A stretch of DNA of 64,000 bases from positions 1-64,000 of the forward strand of contig NZ_GL882611.1 of NCBI RefSeq assembly GCF_000195635.1, read 5' to 3'. A program made the position numbers and the translations under genes. Below, piece after piece: positions 34,339 through 43,757 of this stretch. Within the stretch, counting starts at the first letter, position 1. The number at the start of each line of letters is the position of its first letter. Below the pieces are notes generated by a model that saw only the letters and a list, made by a program, of their open reading frames with translations, was not told the DNA's origin and searched no databases. This DNA is from Bacteroides fluxus YIT 12057 (GTDB taxonomy: Bacteria; Bacteroidota; Bacteroidia; Bacteroidales; Bacteroidaceae).

Positions 34339-36156
34339 ATGAGGAAAGTAATTATTTTATCGTTCTTGTTTACATTATTTGTAATTGAAAGTTTGGCACA
34401 GTGGAAACCGGTTGGTAATAAAATTAAAACCAGTTGGGCCTCCCAACTCAATCCTGCAAATGTGTTGCCAGAATACCCTCGTCCCATCATGGAACGGAGT
34501 GATTGGAAGAACCTGAACGGATTGTGGAATTATGCCGTTATAAATAAAGGTGAGTATCTTCCGGCAGAATTTGAAGGACAGATACTTGTTCCTTTTGCCA
34601 TTGAATCCTCCTTGTCTGGAGTTGGAAAAAGAATTAATGAAAATCAAGAACTGGTTTACCAACGCAGTTTTGAGGTTCCTTCAGTTTGGAAGGGCAACCG
34701 AGTGCTGCTGCACTTTGGTGCTGTCGATTGGAAAACGGATGTGTGGGTGAATGATGTGAAAGTAGGCAGCCATACGGGTGGATTTACTCCGTTCTCCTTC
34801 GACATTACTGCTGCCCTTTCTGCTAAAGGTAGTAATCAGTTGGTTGTAAAGGTTTGGGATCCAACGGATAAAGGACCTCAACCTCGTGGAAAACAGGTCG
34901 GCAATCCAGAAGGTATTTGGTATACTCCTGTAAGCGGTATCTGGCAGACGGTATGGATGGAACCAGTTTCCGGAAAACATATTGAGAGCCTTCGTATTAC
35001 TCCCGATATTGACCGTAACCTGTTAACAGTAAAAGCTGAACTGAATATGGAATGTTCTTCTGATTTAGTGGAAGTGAATGTGTATGATGGTAATCTGTTA
35101 GTGGCTACTGGCAAAAGTATCAGTACGGAGTCGGTGGAAGTGTCCATGCCTCGGAATGTCAAGTTGTGGACCCCTGATTCCCCTTTCCTTTATACATTGA
35201 AAGTGATACTGAAAAGCGGAGGTAAAGTAGTGGATAAAGTAGACAGCTATGCTGCCATGCGTAAGTACTCCACCCGTCGTGATGCGGATGGCATCGTACG
35301 TTTGGAACTGAATAACGAGGCTTTATTTCAGTTCGGACCGCTCGACCAGGGATGGTGGCCTGATGGACTATATACAGCTCCTACAGACGAGGCCTTACTG
35401 TACGATGTACAGAAAACAAAGGATTTCGGCTTCAATATGATTCGCAAGCATATCAAAGTGGAACCGGCACGTTGGTACACACATTGTGACCGTTTGGGTG
35501 TCATCGTATGGCAAGATATGCCAAGCGGTGACCGTAATCCGCAATGGCAGAATCGTCGGTATTTTGATGGAACAGAATTGAAACGCTCTACTGAATCCGA
35601 AGCAATTTATCGCAAGGAATGGAAGGAAATAATGGATTGTCTTTACTCTTATCCGTGTATTGGTACATGGGTACCGTTCAATGAAGCTTGGGGACAGTTC
35701 AAAACGATAGAGATAGCCGAATGGACGAAACGATATGACCCAACCCGTTTGGTGAATCCGGCAAGTGGCGGTAACCATTATACTTGCGGTGACATGCTTG
35801 ATCTTCATAACTATCCCCAACCGGAAATGTATCTATATGATGCACAGCGTGCTACGGTATTGGGTGAGTATGGTGGTATCGGACTTGTCTTGAAAGACCA
35901 TATTTGGGAACCAAACCGCAATTGGGGATATGTTCAGTTCAACTCTTCCAAGGAGGTTACGGATGAATACTTGAAGTATGCCGATATGCTATATCAGCTT
36001 ATCTCCAAGGGGTTTTCGGCAGCTGTCTATACACAGACTACGGATGTGGAAGTGGAAGTTAATGGTTTGATAACTTACGACCGTAAGGTTATAAAGTTGG
36101 ATGAAAAGCGCATGAAGGAGATAAATACGCGTATTTGCCATGCATTGAAAAAATAA
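34339..36156 (+). CDS. Glycoside hydrolase family 2 enzyme
   Basis: This secreted glycosidase has 605 residues from the ATG at 34339, with a signal peptide (residues 1-20, ending SLAQ). Residues about 35-190 are the GH2 jelly-roll sugar-binding domain (RPIMERSDWKNLNGLWNY), about 190-295 the Ig-like domain, and about 295-600 the TIM barrel. The acid/base is Glu449 in PFNEAWGQF and the probable nucleophile Glu510 in LGEYGG. It acts on a beta-linked sugar (galactoside, glucuronide or arabinoside are possible) in the periplasm. It leads the polysaccharide locus with its own promoter, 86 bp before the regulator. Confidence 0.85.
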   Translation: MRKVIILSFLFTLFVIESLAQWKPVGNKIKTSWASQLNPANVLPEYPRPIMERSDWKNLNGLWNYAVINKGEYLPAEFEGQILVPFAIESSLSGVGKRINENQELVYQRSFEVPSVWKGNRVLLHFGAVDWKTDVWVNDVKVGSHTGGFTPFSFDITAALSAKGSNQLVVKVWDPTDKGPQPRGKQVGNPEGIWYTPVSGIWQTVWMEPVSGKHIESLRITPDIDRNLLTVKAELNMECSSDLVEVNVYDGNLLVATGKSISTESVEVSMPRNVKLWTPDSPFLYTLKVILKSGGKVVDKVDSYAAMRKYSTRRDADGIVRLELNNEALFQFGPLDQGWWPDGLYTAPTDEALLYDVQKTKDFGFNMIRKHIKVEPARWYTHCDRLGVIVWQDMPSGDRNPQWQNRRYFDGTELKRSTESEAIYRKEWKEIMDCLYSYPCIGTWVPFNEAWGQFKTIEIAEWTKRYDPTRLVNPASGGNHYTCGDMLDLHNYPQPEMYLYDAQRATVLGEYGGIGLVLKDHIWEPNRNWGYVQFNSSKEVTDEYLKYADMLYQLISKGFSAAVYTQTTDVEVEVNGLITYDRKVIKLDEKRMKEINTRICHALKK

Positions 36157-36242
36157 TTGGATAATAATTTTATAGTGATGGGTGATTGGTGTAAATTGCC
36201 GGTCACTCATCATTGTCGTTGGATTTGAAACACAATATTGTT

Positions 36243-39200
36243 ATGAAACGATTGATAATAAAGCTTTTCTTCAGTTTGTGTATCTGGACGGTGTTACCGA
36301 CCTATGCGCAGGATGCTGTTCATTATTATTTCAGAACGATGGATATTCGGAATGGACTCTCGCAGAATACCGTATATCAGATTTTGCAGGATAGGAAGGG
36401 ATTTATGTGGTTTGGCACCAAGGACGGTCTGAACCGTTACGACGGATTGTCTTTCCGCGTGTACAAGAAGGAGAACTCCAGCTTAGGCAAGAATTTCATA
36501 ACTGCGCTCTATGAAGATCGTCGAGGCAATATCTGGATTGGCACTGATGGAGGGGTCTTTATCTACAACCCTATCTCGGATTCCTTTATTGCTTTCAATA
36601 AGGCAAGTGATAATGGAAGTATCATCAGAGATTTTGTTACCATGATTGGAAGTGATGAAAATGATAATATTTGGATATCGGTAGAAAACCAGGGAGTATT
36701 CTGTTATAAATTAGATGAAGGGAAACTACTGAATCATCTGCATGATTCGGGGCTTCCTAGTGTTACCCGTTTTTGGCTGAATGGGAACACATGCTGGCTG
36801 GCCTTGTATGCGGATAATCTTTACTATACGAAAGATACCTTTGAAACTCCTTTGCAGCCTTTCAAGGATGCGGAAGGAAATGAAATTTTCAAGAATGATA
36901 TTGTCAATTGGCAAGTCAGCGGCCCCCATAACTGCGTGTATATTGCTTCGCTGAACGGGTTGACCGAGATAAACCAGACTACAGGCAAGACACGGAAGCT
37001 GCTGAACACCTATGTGAGAACTTTGCAGTTCAGGTCTGATGATGAGCTGTGGGTGGGCGCGGAGTCCGGTTTGTATATCTACAATCTGACGAATGACAAA
37101 ATTACTCATTTGACCGTTCCCGACCAGGATGATTCGTATGCCTTGTCGGACAATGCCATTTATTCGCTCTGCTGCGACAAGGAGAACGGCATGTGGATAG
37201 GCTCTTATTTCGGGGGGGTGAACTATTGTCCTTATCAGTGGACTTACTTCGAGAAGTTCTATCCAAGAGACAATCTCAGGCATTTCGGCCGTCGTGTACG
37301 GGAAATTTGTGAAAGTAATGACGGCACCTTGTGGATAGGTACCGAAGATAAAGGCCTGTTCAATTATAATCCGGAAAACGGAAAGATAGAGCCCTTTGAG
37401 CATCCAGCCATTTATCAGAATGTTCATGGTCTTTGTCTGGATGGGGATGATTTGTGGGTGGGTACGTTCTCCGGTGGTTTGAACCGGGTGAATCTTCTTA
37501 CTAAGCAGGTGAAACATTATGCCAAGGGTGAGAGTGAGAATTCTATGGTCGCAAATGACGCCTTTACCATTTGCAGGACAACTACGGGAGACGTGTGGAT
37601 AGGTACTACTTCCGGTTTGTTGAAGTATAATCGCTCTACCGATGATTTTACTCGGATTCCTCAGTTGAAGAATATGTTTACATACGACATACTGGAGGAT
37701 TTCAACGGGAATTTATGGTTTGCTACTTTCTCCAATGGCGTGTTTTGCTACAATGTCAGAAGTCGGCAGTGGAGGAACTATCTGTCCAATGAGAACGATT
37801 CAGCCTCTCTTTCCTATAATAAGGTAATCAGTATCTACGAGGACAGCAAGAAGCGTTTATGGTTCATGACGCTGGGTGAGGGCTTCTGCCGCTACAATCC
37901 GGAAACGGACAATTTTACCCGTTATGACATGTCGAGAGGGTTTCCGAGCAATACCATCTACAAGATGGTTGAGGACAAGCGGGGAAACTTGTGGATTACT
38001 TCTAATTATGGTCTGGTCTGCTTCAATCCCGATACGGAGAGCAAGCATGTCTATACTACGGCAAACGGGCTGCTGAGTAATCAGTTTAATTTCCAGTCCG
38101 GCTACATCGACAAGAAAGGGCGCATCTATTTAGGAAGCATCAACGGATTCATATCCTTTGACCCGGAAACCTTTGTGGAAAATACGTTCCTCCCTCCCGT
38201 AGTGATTACGGACTTCTATCTGTTCAACAAACGACTTTCGGCGGACAGTCCGGATTCTCCTTTGGAGAAGAGCATCACCTATGCGGATGAAATAGAATTG
38301 GATGCTGACCAGAATTCTTTCTCTTTCCAAGTTGCGGCCCTAAGTTACCAGGCACCAGAAATGAACAGTCTTGAATGTAAATTGGAAGGATTTGACCATG
38401 ATTGGTATACGGTAGGACGGAATTCCATTATCAACTATTCAAACCTTCCTTATGGAAGCTATACGTTGCGTATAAAAGGTTCCAACAGTGACGGCAAGTG
38501 GAATGAGATAGAACGTGTGCTCGATATCCATATTCATCCCCCTTTCTATCTTTCCGCTTGGGCGTATACTGTTTATACGATATTGGCGTTATGTTCACTG
38601 GCTGCTGTAATCATCTATTTCAGAAAACGGACCCAGCAGAAGCACCAACAGGCTATGGATCAGTTTGAACGGGAAAAGGAACGGGAACTGTATACCGCAA
38701 AGATAGACTTTTTCACGAATGTGGCCCATGAGATACGTACACCGCTTACACTGATAAAGAGCCCGCTTGAGAATGTATTGGCTTCTCAGTCTGTGTCGGA
38801 TGACATTAGGGATGATTTGGAGACTATGGAGTTGAACACTAATCGGCTACTCGATTTGGTAAACCAGTTGTTAGACTTTCGGAAGACAGAGACGCAAGGC
38901 TTCCAATTGAACTTTGTGGAATGTAATGTGTCTGAACTCTTACAGAAAACATATAAGCGTTTCAAGCCTCTGGCACGTGAAAGAGGCTTGGCATTGAGTA
39001 TAGAGGTTCCCGAAAGTTTATATGCTTCGGTTGATAGGGAAGGACTTATCAAGATTATCAGCAATTTGCTGACTAATGCGATAAAATATTCGGAGACCTA
39101 TATACGCATTAGGTTATATTCAGAAAGTGAGAGACTACTGCTTTCCATATGCAATGACGGTCTCGTCATTCCAGTGGAGATGCGTGAGGAAATTTTCAAG

Positions 39201-40196
39201 CCGTTCATCCAGTATAAAACCGGTACGCTACGTTCTGTGCCTGGCACTGGTATCGGGCTTGCACTTGCCCGTTCATTGGCCGAACTTCATGAGGGTGCGT
39301 TGTGTATGGAAGATTCGATGGAGAACAATTGTTTCTTACTGTCACTTCCGCTGAAGCACAAACAGACAGTGGCCATAGAGCATAAAGAACCTGTAACGGG
39401 TGGGGAACTTTTTGAGGAGAGTGGTGTAGGTATCGTTTTGGAACAGCACCGGTATACTCTTTTGGTGGTGGAAGACAGTTTGGAAATGCAGGCATTTGTC
39501 GTGAAACAGCTCTCCTCAGAATATCGTGTGCTGGCTGCCGTGAATGGGGCGGAAGCTTTGAAAATATTGAAGGAGTATACTGTAAATCTTGTCATTTCAG
39601 ATATTATGATGCCTGAGATGGATGGATTGGAGTTATGCGAGCATCTGAAGTCTGAGCTTGACTATAGTCATATACCGATTATTCTGCTTACGGCCAAAAC
39701 GACTCTTCAAGCCAAGATAGAGGGAATGAAACAGGGGGCTGACGCATATATAGAGAAACCCTTTTCCGTGGAATATCTGAAAGTTTGTGTGGCCAATTTG
39801 TTGAATAACCGTGAGAAATTACGGGCTTCATTCGTCAATTCTCCTTTTGTACAGACGGGCAGTATGGCTATGACAAAGGCGGATGAATCTTTCCTTAAAA
39901 CATTGAAGGAAGTGGTGGTTGCCAGTATGCAGAATCCGGATTTTTGTTTGGACGACGTAGCAAGTCTACTGAACATGAGTCGTTCGAGTCTGAACCGGAA
40001 AATAAAGGGTATATTGGATATGACTCCGAATGACTACATCCGCTTGGAACGACTGAAGAAAGCGGCGCAGCTTTTGAAAGAAGGGGAGTGTAAAATCAAT
40101 GAGGTTTGTTACATGACCGGCTTCAATACTCCTTCCTATTTTACTAAGTGCTTCCAGAAACAATTCGGTATTCTGCCCAAAGATTTCGTGAAATAA
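36243..40196 (+). CDS. Hybrid two-component system sensor-regulator (HTCS)
   Basis: This one-protein signalling system spans the inner membrane and senses an oligosaccharide in the periplasm. From 36243 it has 1317 residues. A signal peptide (1-22) leads into two periplasmic seven-bladed propellers of reg_prop repeats (repeated GNIWIGT and GLLKYN types, about 30-690). A Y_Y_Y domain (about 705-770) and a transmembrane helix near 780 follow. In the cytoplasm come HisKA with phospho-acceptor His829 (NVAHEIRTPL), HATPase (NLLTNAIKYS, GTGIGLALARSL), a receiver with Asp1120 (VISDIMMPEMDG) and an AraC-type HTH. It lies between the GH2 gene and susC and should activate the SusC/D genes. Confidence 0.95.
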   Translation: MKRLIIKLFFSLCIWTVLPTYAQDAVHYYFRTMDIRNGLSQNTVYQILQDRKGFMWFGTKDGLNRYDGLSFRVYKKENSSLGKNFITALYEDRRGNIWIGTDGGVFIYNPISDSFIAFNKASDNGSIIRDFVTMIGSDENDNIWISVENQGVFCYKLDEGKLLNHLHDSGLPSVTRFWLNGNTCWLALYADNLYYTKDTFETPLQPFKDAEGNEIFKNDIVNWQVSGPHNCVYIASLNGLTEINQTTGKTRKLLNTYVRTLQFRSDDELWVGAESGLYIYNLTNDKITHLTVPDQDDSYALSDNAIYSLCCDKENGMWIGSYFGGVNYCPYQWTYFEKFYPRDNLRHFGRRVREICESNDGTLWIGTEDKGLFNYNPENGKIEPFEHPAIYQNVHGLCLDGDDLWVGTFSGGLNRVNLLTKQVKHYAKGESENSMVANDAFTICRTTTGDVWIGTTSGLLKYNRSTDDFTRIPQLKNMFTYDILEDFNGNLWFATFSNGVFCYNVRSRQWRNYLSNENDSASLSYNKVISIYEDSKKRLWFMTLGEGFCRYNPETDNFTRYDMSRGFPSNTIYKMVEDKRGNLWITSNYGLVCFNPDTESKHVYTTANGLLSNQFNFQSGYIDKKGRIYLGSINGFISFDPETFVENTFLPPVVITDFYLFNKRLSADSPDSPLEKSITYADEIELDADQNSFSFQVAALSYQAPEMNSLECKLEGFDHDWYTVGRNSIINYSNLPYGSYTLRIKGSNSDGKWNEIERVLDIHIHPPFYLSAWAYTVYTILALCSLAAVIIYFRKRTQQKHQQAMDQFEREKERELYTAKIDFFTNVAHEIRTPLTLIKSPLENVLASQSVSDDIRDDLETMELNTNRLLDLVNQLLDFRKTETQGFQLNFVECNVSELLQKTYKRFKPLARERGLALSIEVPESLYASVDREGLIKIISNLLTNAIKYSETYIRIRLYSESERLLLSICNDGLVIPVEMREEIFKPFIQYKTGTLRSVPGTGIGLALARSLAELHEGALCMEDSMENNCFLLSLPLKHKQTVAIEHKEPVTGGELFEESGVGIVLEQHRYTLLVVEDSLEMQAFVVKQLSSEYRVLAAVNGAEALKILKEYTVNLVISDIMMPEMDGLELCEHLKSELDYSHIPIILLTAKTTLQAKIEGMKQGADAYIEKPFSVEYLKVCVANLLNNREKLRASFVNSPFVQTGSMAMTKADESFLKTLKEVVVASMQNPDFCLDDVASLLNMSRSSLNRKIKGILDMTPNDYIRLERLKKAAQLLKEGECKINEVCYMTGFNTPSYFTKCFQKQFGILPKDFVK

Positions 40197-40313
40197 TGAA
40201 ACTATATAATCAGCTATTAGAATTTTTGTATCAATAATGCCTTGATGTATATATCCGCTCCAATTGTTTTATGAAATGATTGTTTTGTTGCATTTATAGT
40301 TGTATTTATGGAT

Positions 40314-40321
40314 TATTTTTG
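40314..40321 (+). promoter_or_regulatory. Possible -7 element upstream of susC
   Basis: TATTTTTG matches TAnnTTTG about 96 bp before the susC start. The 220-bp gap after the HTCS gene is the expected place for the HTCS-activated promoter. It is AT-rich, and by eye I found no firm operator repeat. Confidence 0.35.
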
Positions 40322-40416
40322 AAGTGAAAAAATCCATTTGGTAATGTCTCGAGAATTTGTCGAATGGAATTGGATTTATGACTTAAAAACAATGTTTAAT
40401 TAAAACTTTAAATCTT

Positions 40417-43400
40417 ATGCAGGTAAATACAAAATTCCTCATGTGTTCGCTTATATGTATGGGGAGTCTTTCTGCGAATGCGGCGGGATCGGTTTCTTTG
40501 GCAAATGAAACGGTGCACGTATCTATCCTTTCGGCAGATCAAACAAAAAATGAATGGAATATTACCGGACGTATAATCGACAGAGATACTGGAGAGGCTC
40601 TTATTGGTGTCAGCATATTGGTTAAAGGGGCTTCTATGGGTGCGGTAACTGACGTTGATGGGAAGTTTTCATTGTCTGTGACTACGGGAGATGTTTTAGA
40701 GATATCATATATCGGCTATAAAAGCCAATCAATAGAGATTGGCAATCAGAGTATTCTGGATATCCGGATGGTATCCGATAACGAATTATTAGATGAAGTG
40801 GTAGTAGTGGGTTATGGTTCTCAGAAGAAAGTGAATTTGACTGGCTCTGTTGCCACGGTTAATTTTGATGATAAAACGTTGTCGCGTCCCGTAACTACAC
40901 TTGCTTCTACTTTATCGGGTATGGTGGCCGGATTGAATGTGATGCAGACATCCAGTAAACCCAATTCGGAATCATCCACTCTACGTATTCGAGGTACAGG
41001 TACTTTAAATGATTCTGCGCCATTGGTATTGGTCGATGGAATGGAAATGTCCCTGAATAATGTCAATCCTAATGATATCGCTTCTATCTCCATCTTAAAA
41101 GATGCTGCTTCGTGCGCCATTTATGGTAACCGGGGGGCTAATGGTGTTATTCTATTAACAACCAAGAAAGGTACGGACGGGAAAATCAATGTAACCTATT
41201 CAGGTAAAATTTCCTATAATACACCGGCTAATCTGATCCATATGGTTGCAAACTATGCCGACTACATGGAATTTATCAATGAGGCTTCGGACAATGCAGG
41301 ACAGGCACAGGTGTTTAGTCAAGCTACCATTGATACGTGGCGTGAAGCAGCTAGCAATCCGAATGGAATATCTGAATCGGGATACCCGAATTATGTGGCT
41401 TATCCGAATACAGACTGGTATGATGAGGTGTATAATCCGAAGTTGATGCAGGAGCATTCTATTACGCTTACCGGTGCGGAAAAGAGAACCCGGTATAGCT
41501 TGAATGCCACGTATGTAGATAATCCTGGCTTGGTGGTGAATTCAGGAATGAAGAAGTATTATATGCGTAGTAATTTAGAGTCACAGATTGCTAGTTTTTT
41601 TGCTGTGGGACTGAATGTATGGGGATATCATGTAGATCAGGAAAGAAACAACGTTGATGATCTGAATGGGTTGCAAATGCAGAAAAGTACACCGGGAACT
41701 TATCCGTACTACGATGGAAAATATGGAGCTCCCGAAGCTCTTGAGGAAGATCCGGTAGTCAATAATCCTGTTTATTATCTGAATAGTTCGGGAGGTTCTT
41801 ATAAAACAACGAAATTTTTTGTGAACCCTTATATTAAGATTGATTTTCTTAAGAACTTTCATTTGACTTCTAACTTCTATTACGACCATTATCGACAGGA
41901 GAATCTGTGGCATTATTCCGATTATCAAGAAAGATTCTCATTCCAACGTGGAGAAACGATGAATGTTCCTCCTACTTCCGAATTGCTTGCAGAGTATCCT
42001 GTAAAATATTATATTGATGGGAATCAGAGCTGGAAAAATACTACCACCTTAAACTGGGGGCAGATTTTCAAAGGTAAACACGATGTGGCAGCTTTGGTGG
42101 GTTATGAGGAATTCCGTAAATGGGCACGTACTACCGATATTAGTAAGAAAGGAATGCTTGATACTAGTCTTACAGACTTTGACGCATTGACGGAACCAGA
42201 TTATATCGACGGAAGCACTACAGAGTTTTCATCCCGTTCTGTCTTTGGCCGTGTCACTTATACATATGATTCCCGCTACTTATTTGAGGCAAATGTCCGT
42301 TATGACGGTTCTTCTCGTTTCTCTCCGGAGAATCGCTGGGGTATATTTCCATCTTTCTCGGCAGGATGGCGTTTGTCGGAAGAGAAATTCATGAAGAAAT
42401 TGAATTGGCTTGACAACTTGAAACTACGTGTTTCCTGGGGACAACTCGGAAATAACTCAATTGGCAACTATGAATGGCAGGCTGTTTATGCTACGGCTCC
42501 CCATTATGCCTTTGGTAACAAGGAGGTTCCCGGGCTGGGTATGGGAAGCTTTTCTAACTACAACCTGGAATGGGAGACAACTACGGTAACCAATCTGGGT
42601 ATTGATTTCTCTATGCTGAAAAATCGTTTGAGTGGAACAGTAGAGGTTTATAATAAGTTGACGGATGGTATTTTGTATAATCCGACTTTGTCACCTACTT
42701 TGTCTGGGTTCAGTTCTCCCCGCCAGAATATTGCAGAGGTTACTAATAAGGGGCTTGAAATAACTTTAGGTTGGAATGATCGGATTGGTTCTGTCTCGTA
42801 CGGTATATCCGGAAACTTCTCTTACAACAGGAATGAAGTAACCAAATACAAAGGAGAACTTGTTCGCGGATGGCAGCAGAATGCGGATGGTAGTTCCACT
42901 TATTATACCAATCTGGGTGAAGTTTCTACAGGAGACTTACAGCGTGTTTTAGAAGGGCATATGATTAATGAATTTTATGTATTGAACATATATAAAGGTA
43001 ATAATAATTATTTTAATATCGATGGTACGGTAAATCCGAAAGGAGGGCCTTCTGACGGAATGATTCGTACGGAAGATGATATGAAATGGTTACAAGCCAT
43101 GACAGATGCTGGATATAAGTTTTATCCTAAACAGGGAATCGGCAAGAACAATATCTGGTATGGTGATATCATTTATGCAGACTTGGATGGAGATGGTATT
43201 TATGGTGATGATGATGATAAGGATTTTCAGGGTTATTCTAAAACACCGAAATATTACTTCGGCTTCCAGACAAACCTGTCATGGAAAGGCATTGACTTCT
43301 CTATGAATTGGGCTGGTGCTGCTGGATTTAAAATCAACTGGTATCAGGCAGGTGAAAATAGCAGTATAACCTGGTTTGGGTATGGAATGGGTAAAGATGT

Positions 43401-43746
43401 GGCTTATGACCATTATTTTTATGATCCCGAGAATCCGAATGATCCGCGGACAAATCTTACTTCAGCGAATCCTCGTCTCACTATGGATAAAGCTGCTCAA
43501 GTAAGTGCTTCTGGCCAGCATATTCTACATAATGGCAATTATTTGAAACTGAAGAATCTGACAGTTGGTTACACGCTTCCCAAAGATTGGGTACAGAAGG
43601 TACGCATGCAAAATGTGCGTTTCTATGTTTCGGGAGAGAACCTGTTGACGATTACTAAGTTTAAAGGTATTGACCCTGAAATGATGAGTGGGGTGGGCTA
43701 TGCTCCTATGAGACAATATGCTTTTGGTGTAAATGTTACTTTCTAA
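40417..43746 (+). CDS. SusC-like TonB-dependent outer-membrane transporter
   Basis: This outer-membrane barrel imports oligosaccharides with its SusD lid. The 1109 residues open with a signal peptide (about 1-23), then a CarboxypepD_reg-like domain (WNITGRIIDRDTGEALIGVS, about 48-125) and the TonB-box-type segment DEVVVVGYG near 129. The plug follows with LRIRGTGTLNDSAPLVLVDG near 190 and AIYGNRGANGVILLTTKKG near 232, then the barrel, ending in VNVTF. It lacks an N-terminal STN signalling domain, consistent with control by the HTCS rather than an anti-sigma factor. It is 11 bp ahead of susD. Confidence 0.95.
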   Translation: MQVNTKFLMCSLICMGSLSANAAGSVSLANETVHVSILSADQTKNEWNITGRIIDRDTGEALIGVSILVKGASMGAVTDVDGKFSLSVTTGDVLEISYIGYKSQSIEIGNQSILDIRMVSDNELLDEVVVVGYGSQKKVNLTGSVATVNFDDKTLSRPVTTLASTLSGMVAGLNVMQTSSKPNSESSTLRIRGTGTLNDSAPLVLVDGMEMSLNNVNPNDIASISILKDAASCAIYGNRGANGVILLTTKKGTDGKINVTYSGKISYNTPANLIHMVANYADYMEFINEASDNAGQAQVFSQATIDTWREAASNPNGISESGYPNYVAYPNTDWYDEVYNPKLMQEHSITLTGAEKRTRYSLNATYVDNPGLVVNSGMKKYYMRSNLESQIASFFAVGLNVWGYHVDQERNNVDDLNGLQMQKSTPGTYPYYDGKYGAPEALEEDPVVNNPVYYLNSSGGSYKTTKFFVNPYIKIDFLKNFHLTSNFYYDHYRQENLWHYSDYQERFSFQRGETMNVPPTSELLAEYPVKYYIDGNQSWKNTTTLNWGQIFKGKHDVAALVGYEEFRKWARTTDISKKGMLDTSLTDFDALTEPDYIDGSTTEFSSRSVFGRVTYTYDSRYLFEANVRYDGSSRFSPENRWGIFPSFSAGWRLSEEKFMKKLNWLDNLKLRVSWGQLGNNSIGNYEWQAVYATAPHYAFGNKEVPGLGMGSFSNYNLEWETTTVTNLGIDFSMLKNRLSGTVEVYNKLTDGILYNPTLSPTLSGFSSPRQNIAEVTNKGLEITLGWNDRIGSVSYGISGNFSYNRNEVTKYKGELVRGWQQNADGSSTYYTNLGEVSTGDLQRVLEGHMINEFYVLNIYKGNNNYFNIDGTVNPKGGPSDGMIRTEDDMKWLQAMTDAGYKFYPKQGIGKNNIWYGDIIYADLDGDGIYGDDDDKDFQGYSKTPKYYFGFQTNLSWKGIDFSMNWAGAAGFKINWYQAGENSSITWFGYGMGKDVAYDHYFYDPENPNDPRTNLTSANPRLTMDKAAQVSASGQHILHNGNYLKLKNLTVGYTLPKDWVQKVRMQNVRFYVSGENLLTITKFKGIDPEMMSGVGYAPMRQYAFGVNVTF

Positions 43747-43757
43747 AATAAAATGGT

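Noticed and set aside
36726..37517. A 263-codon open frame opposite the HTCS sensor
   Set aside because: It mirrors the propeller repeats of the HTCS gene and has no independent support.
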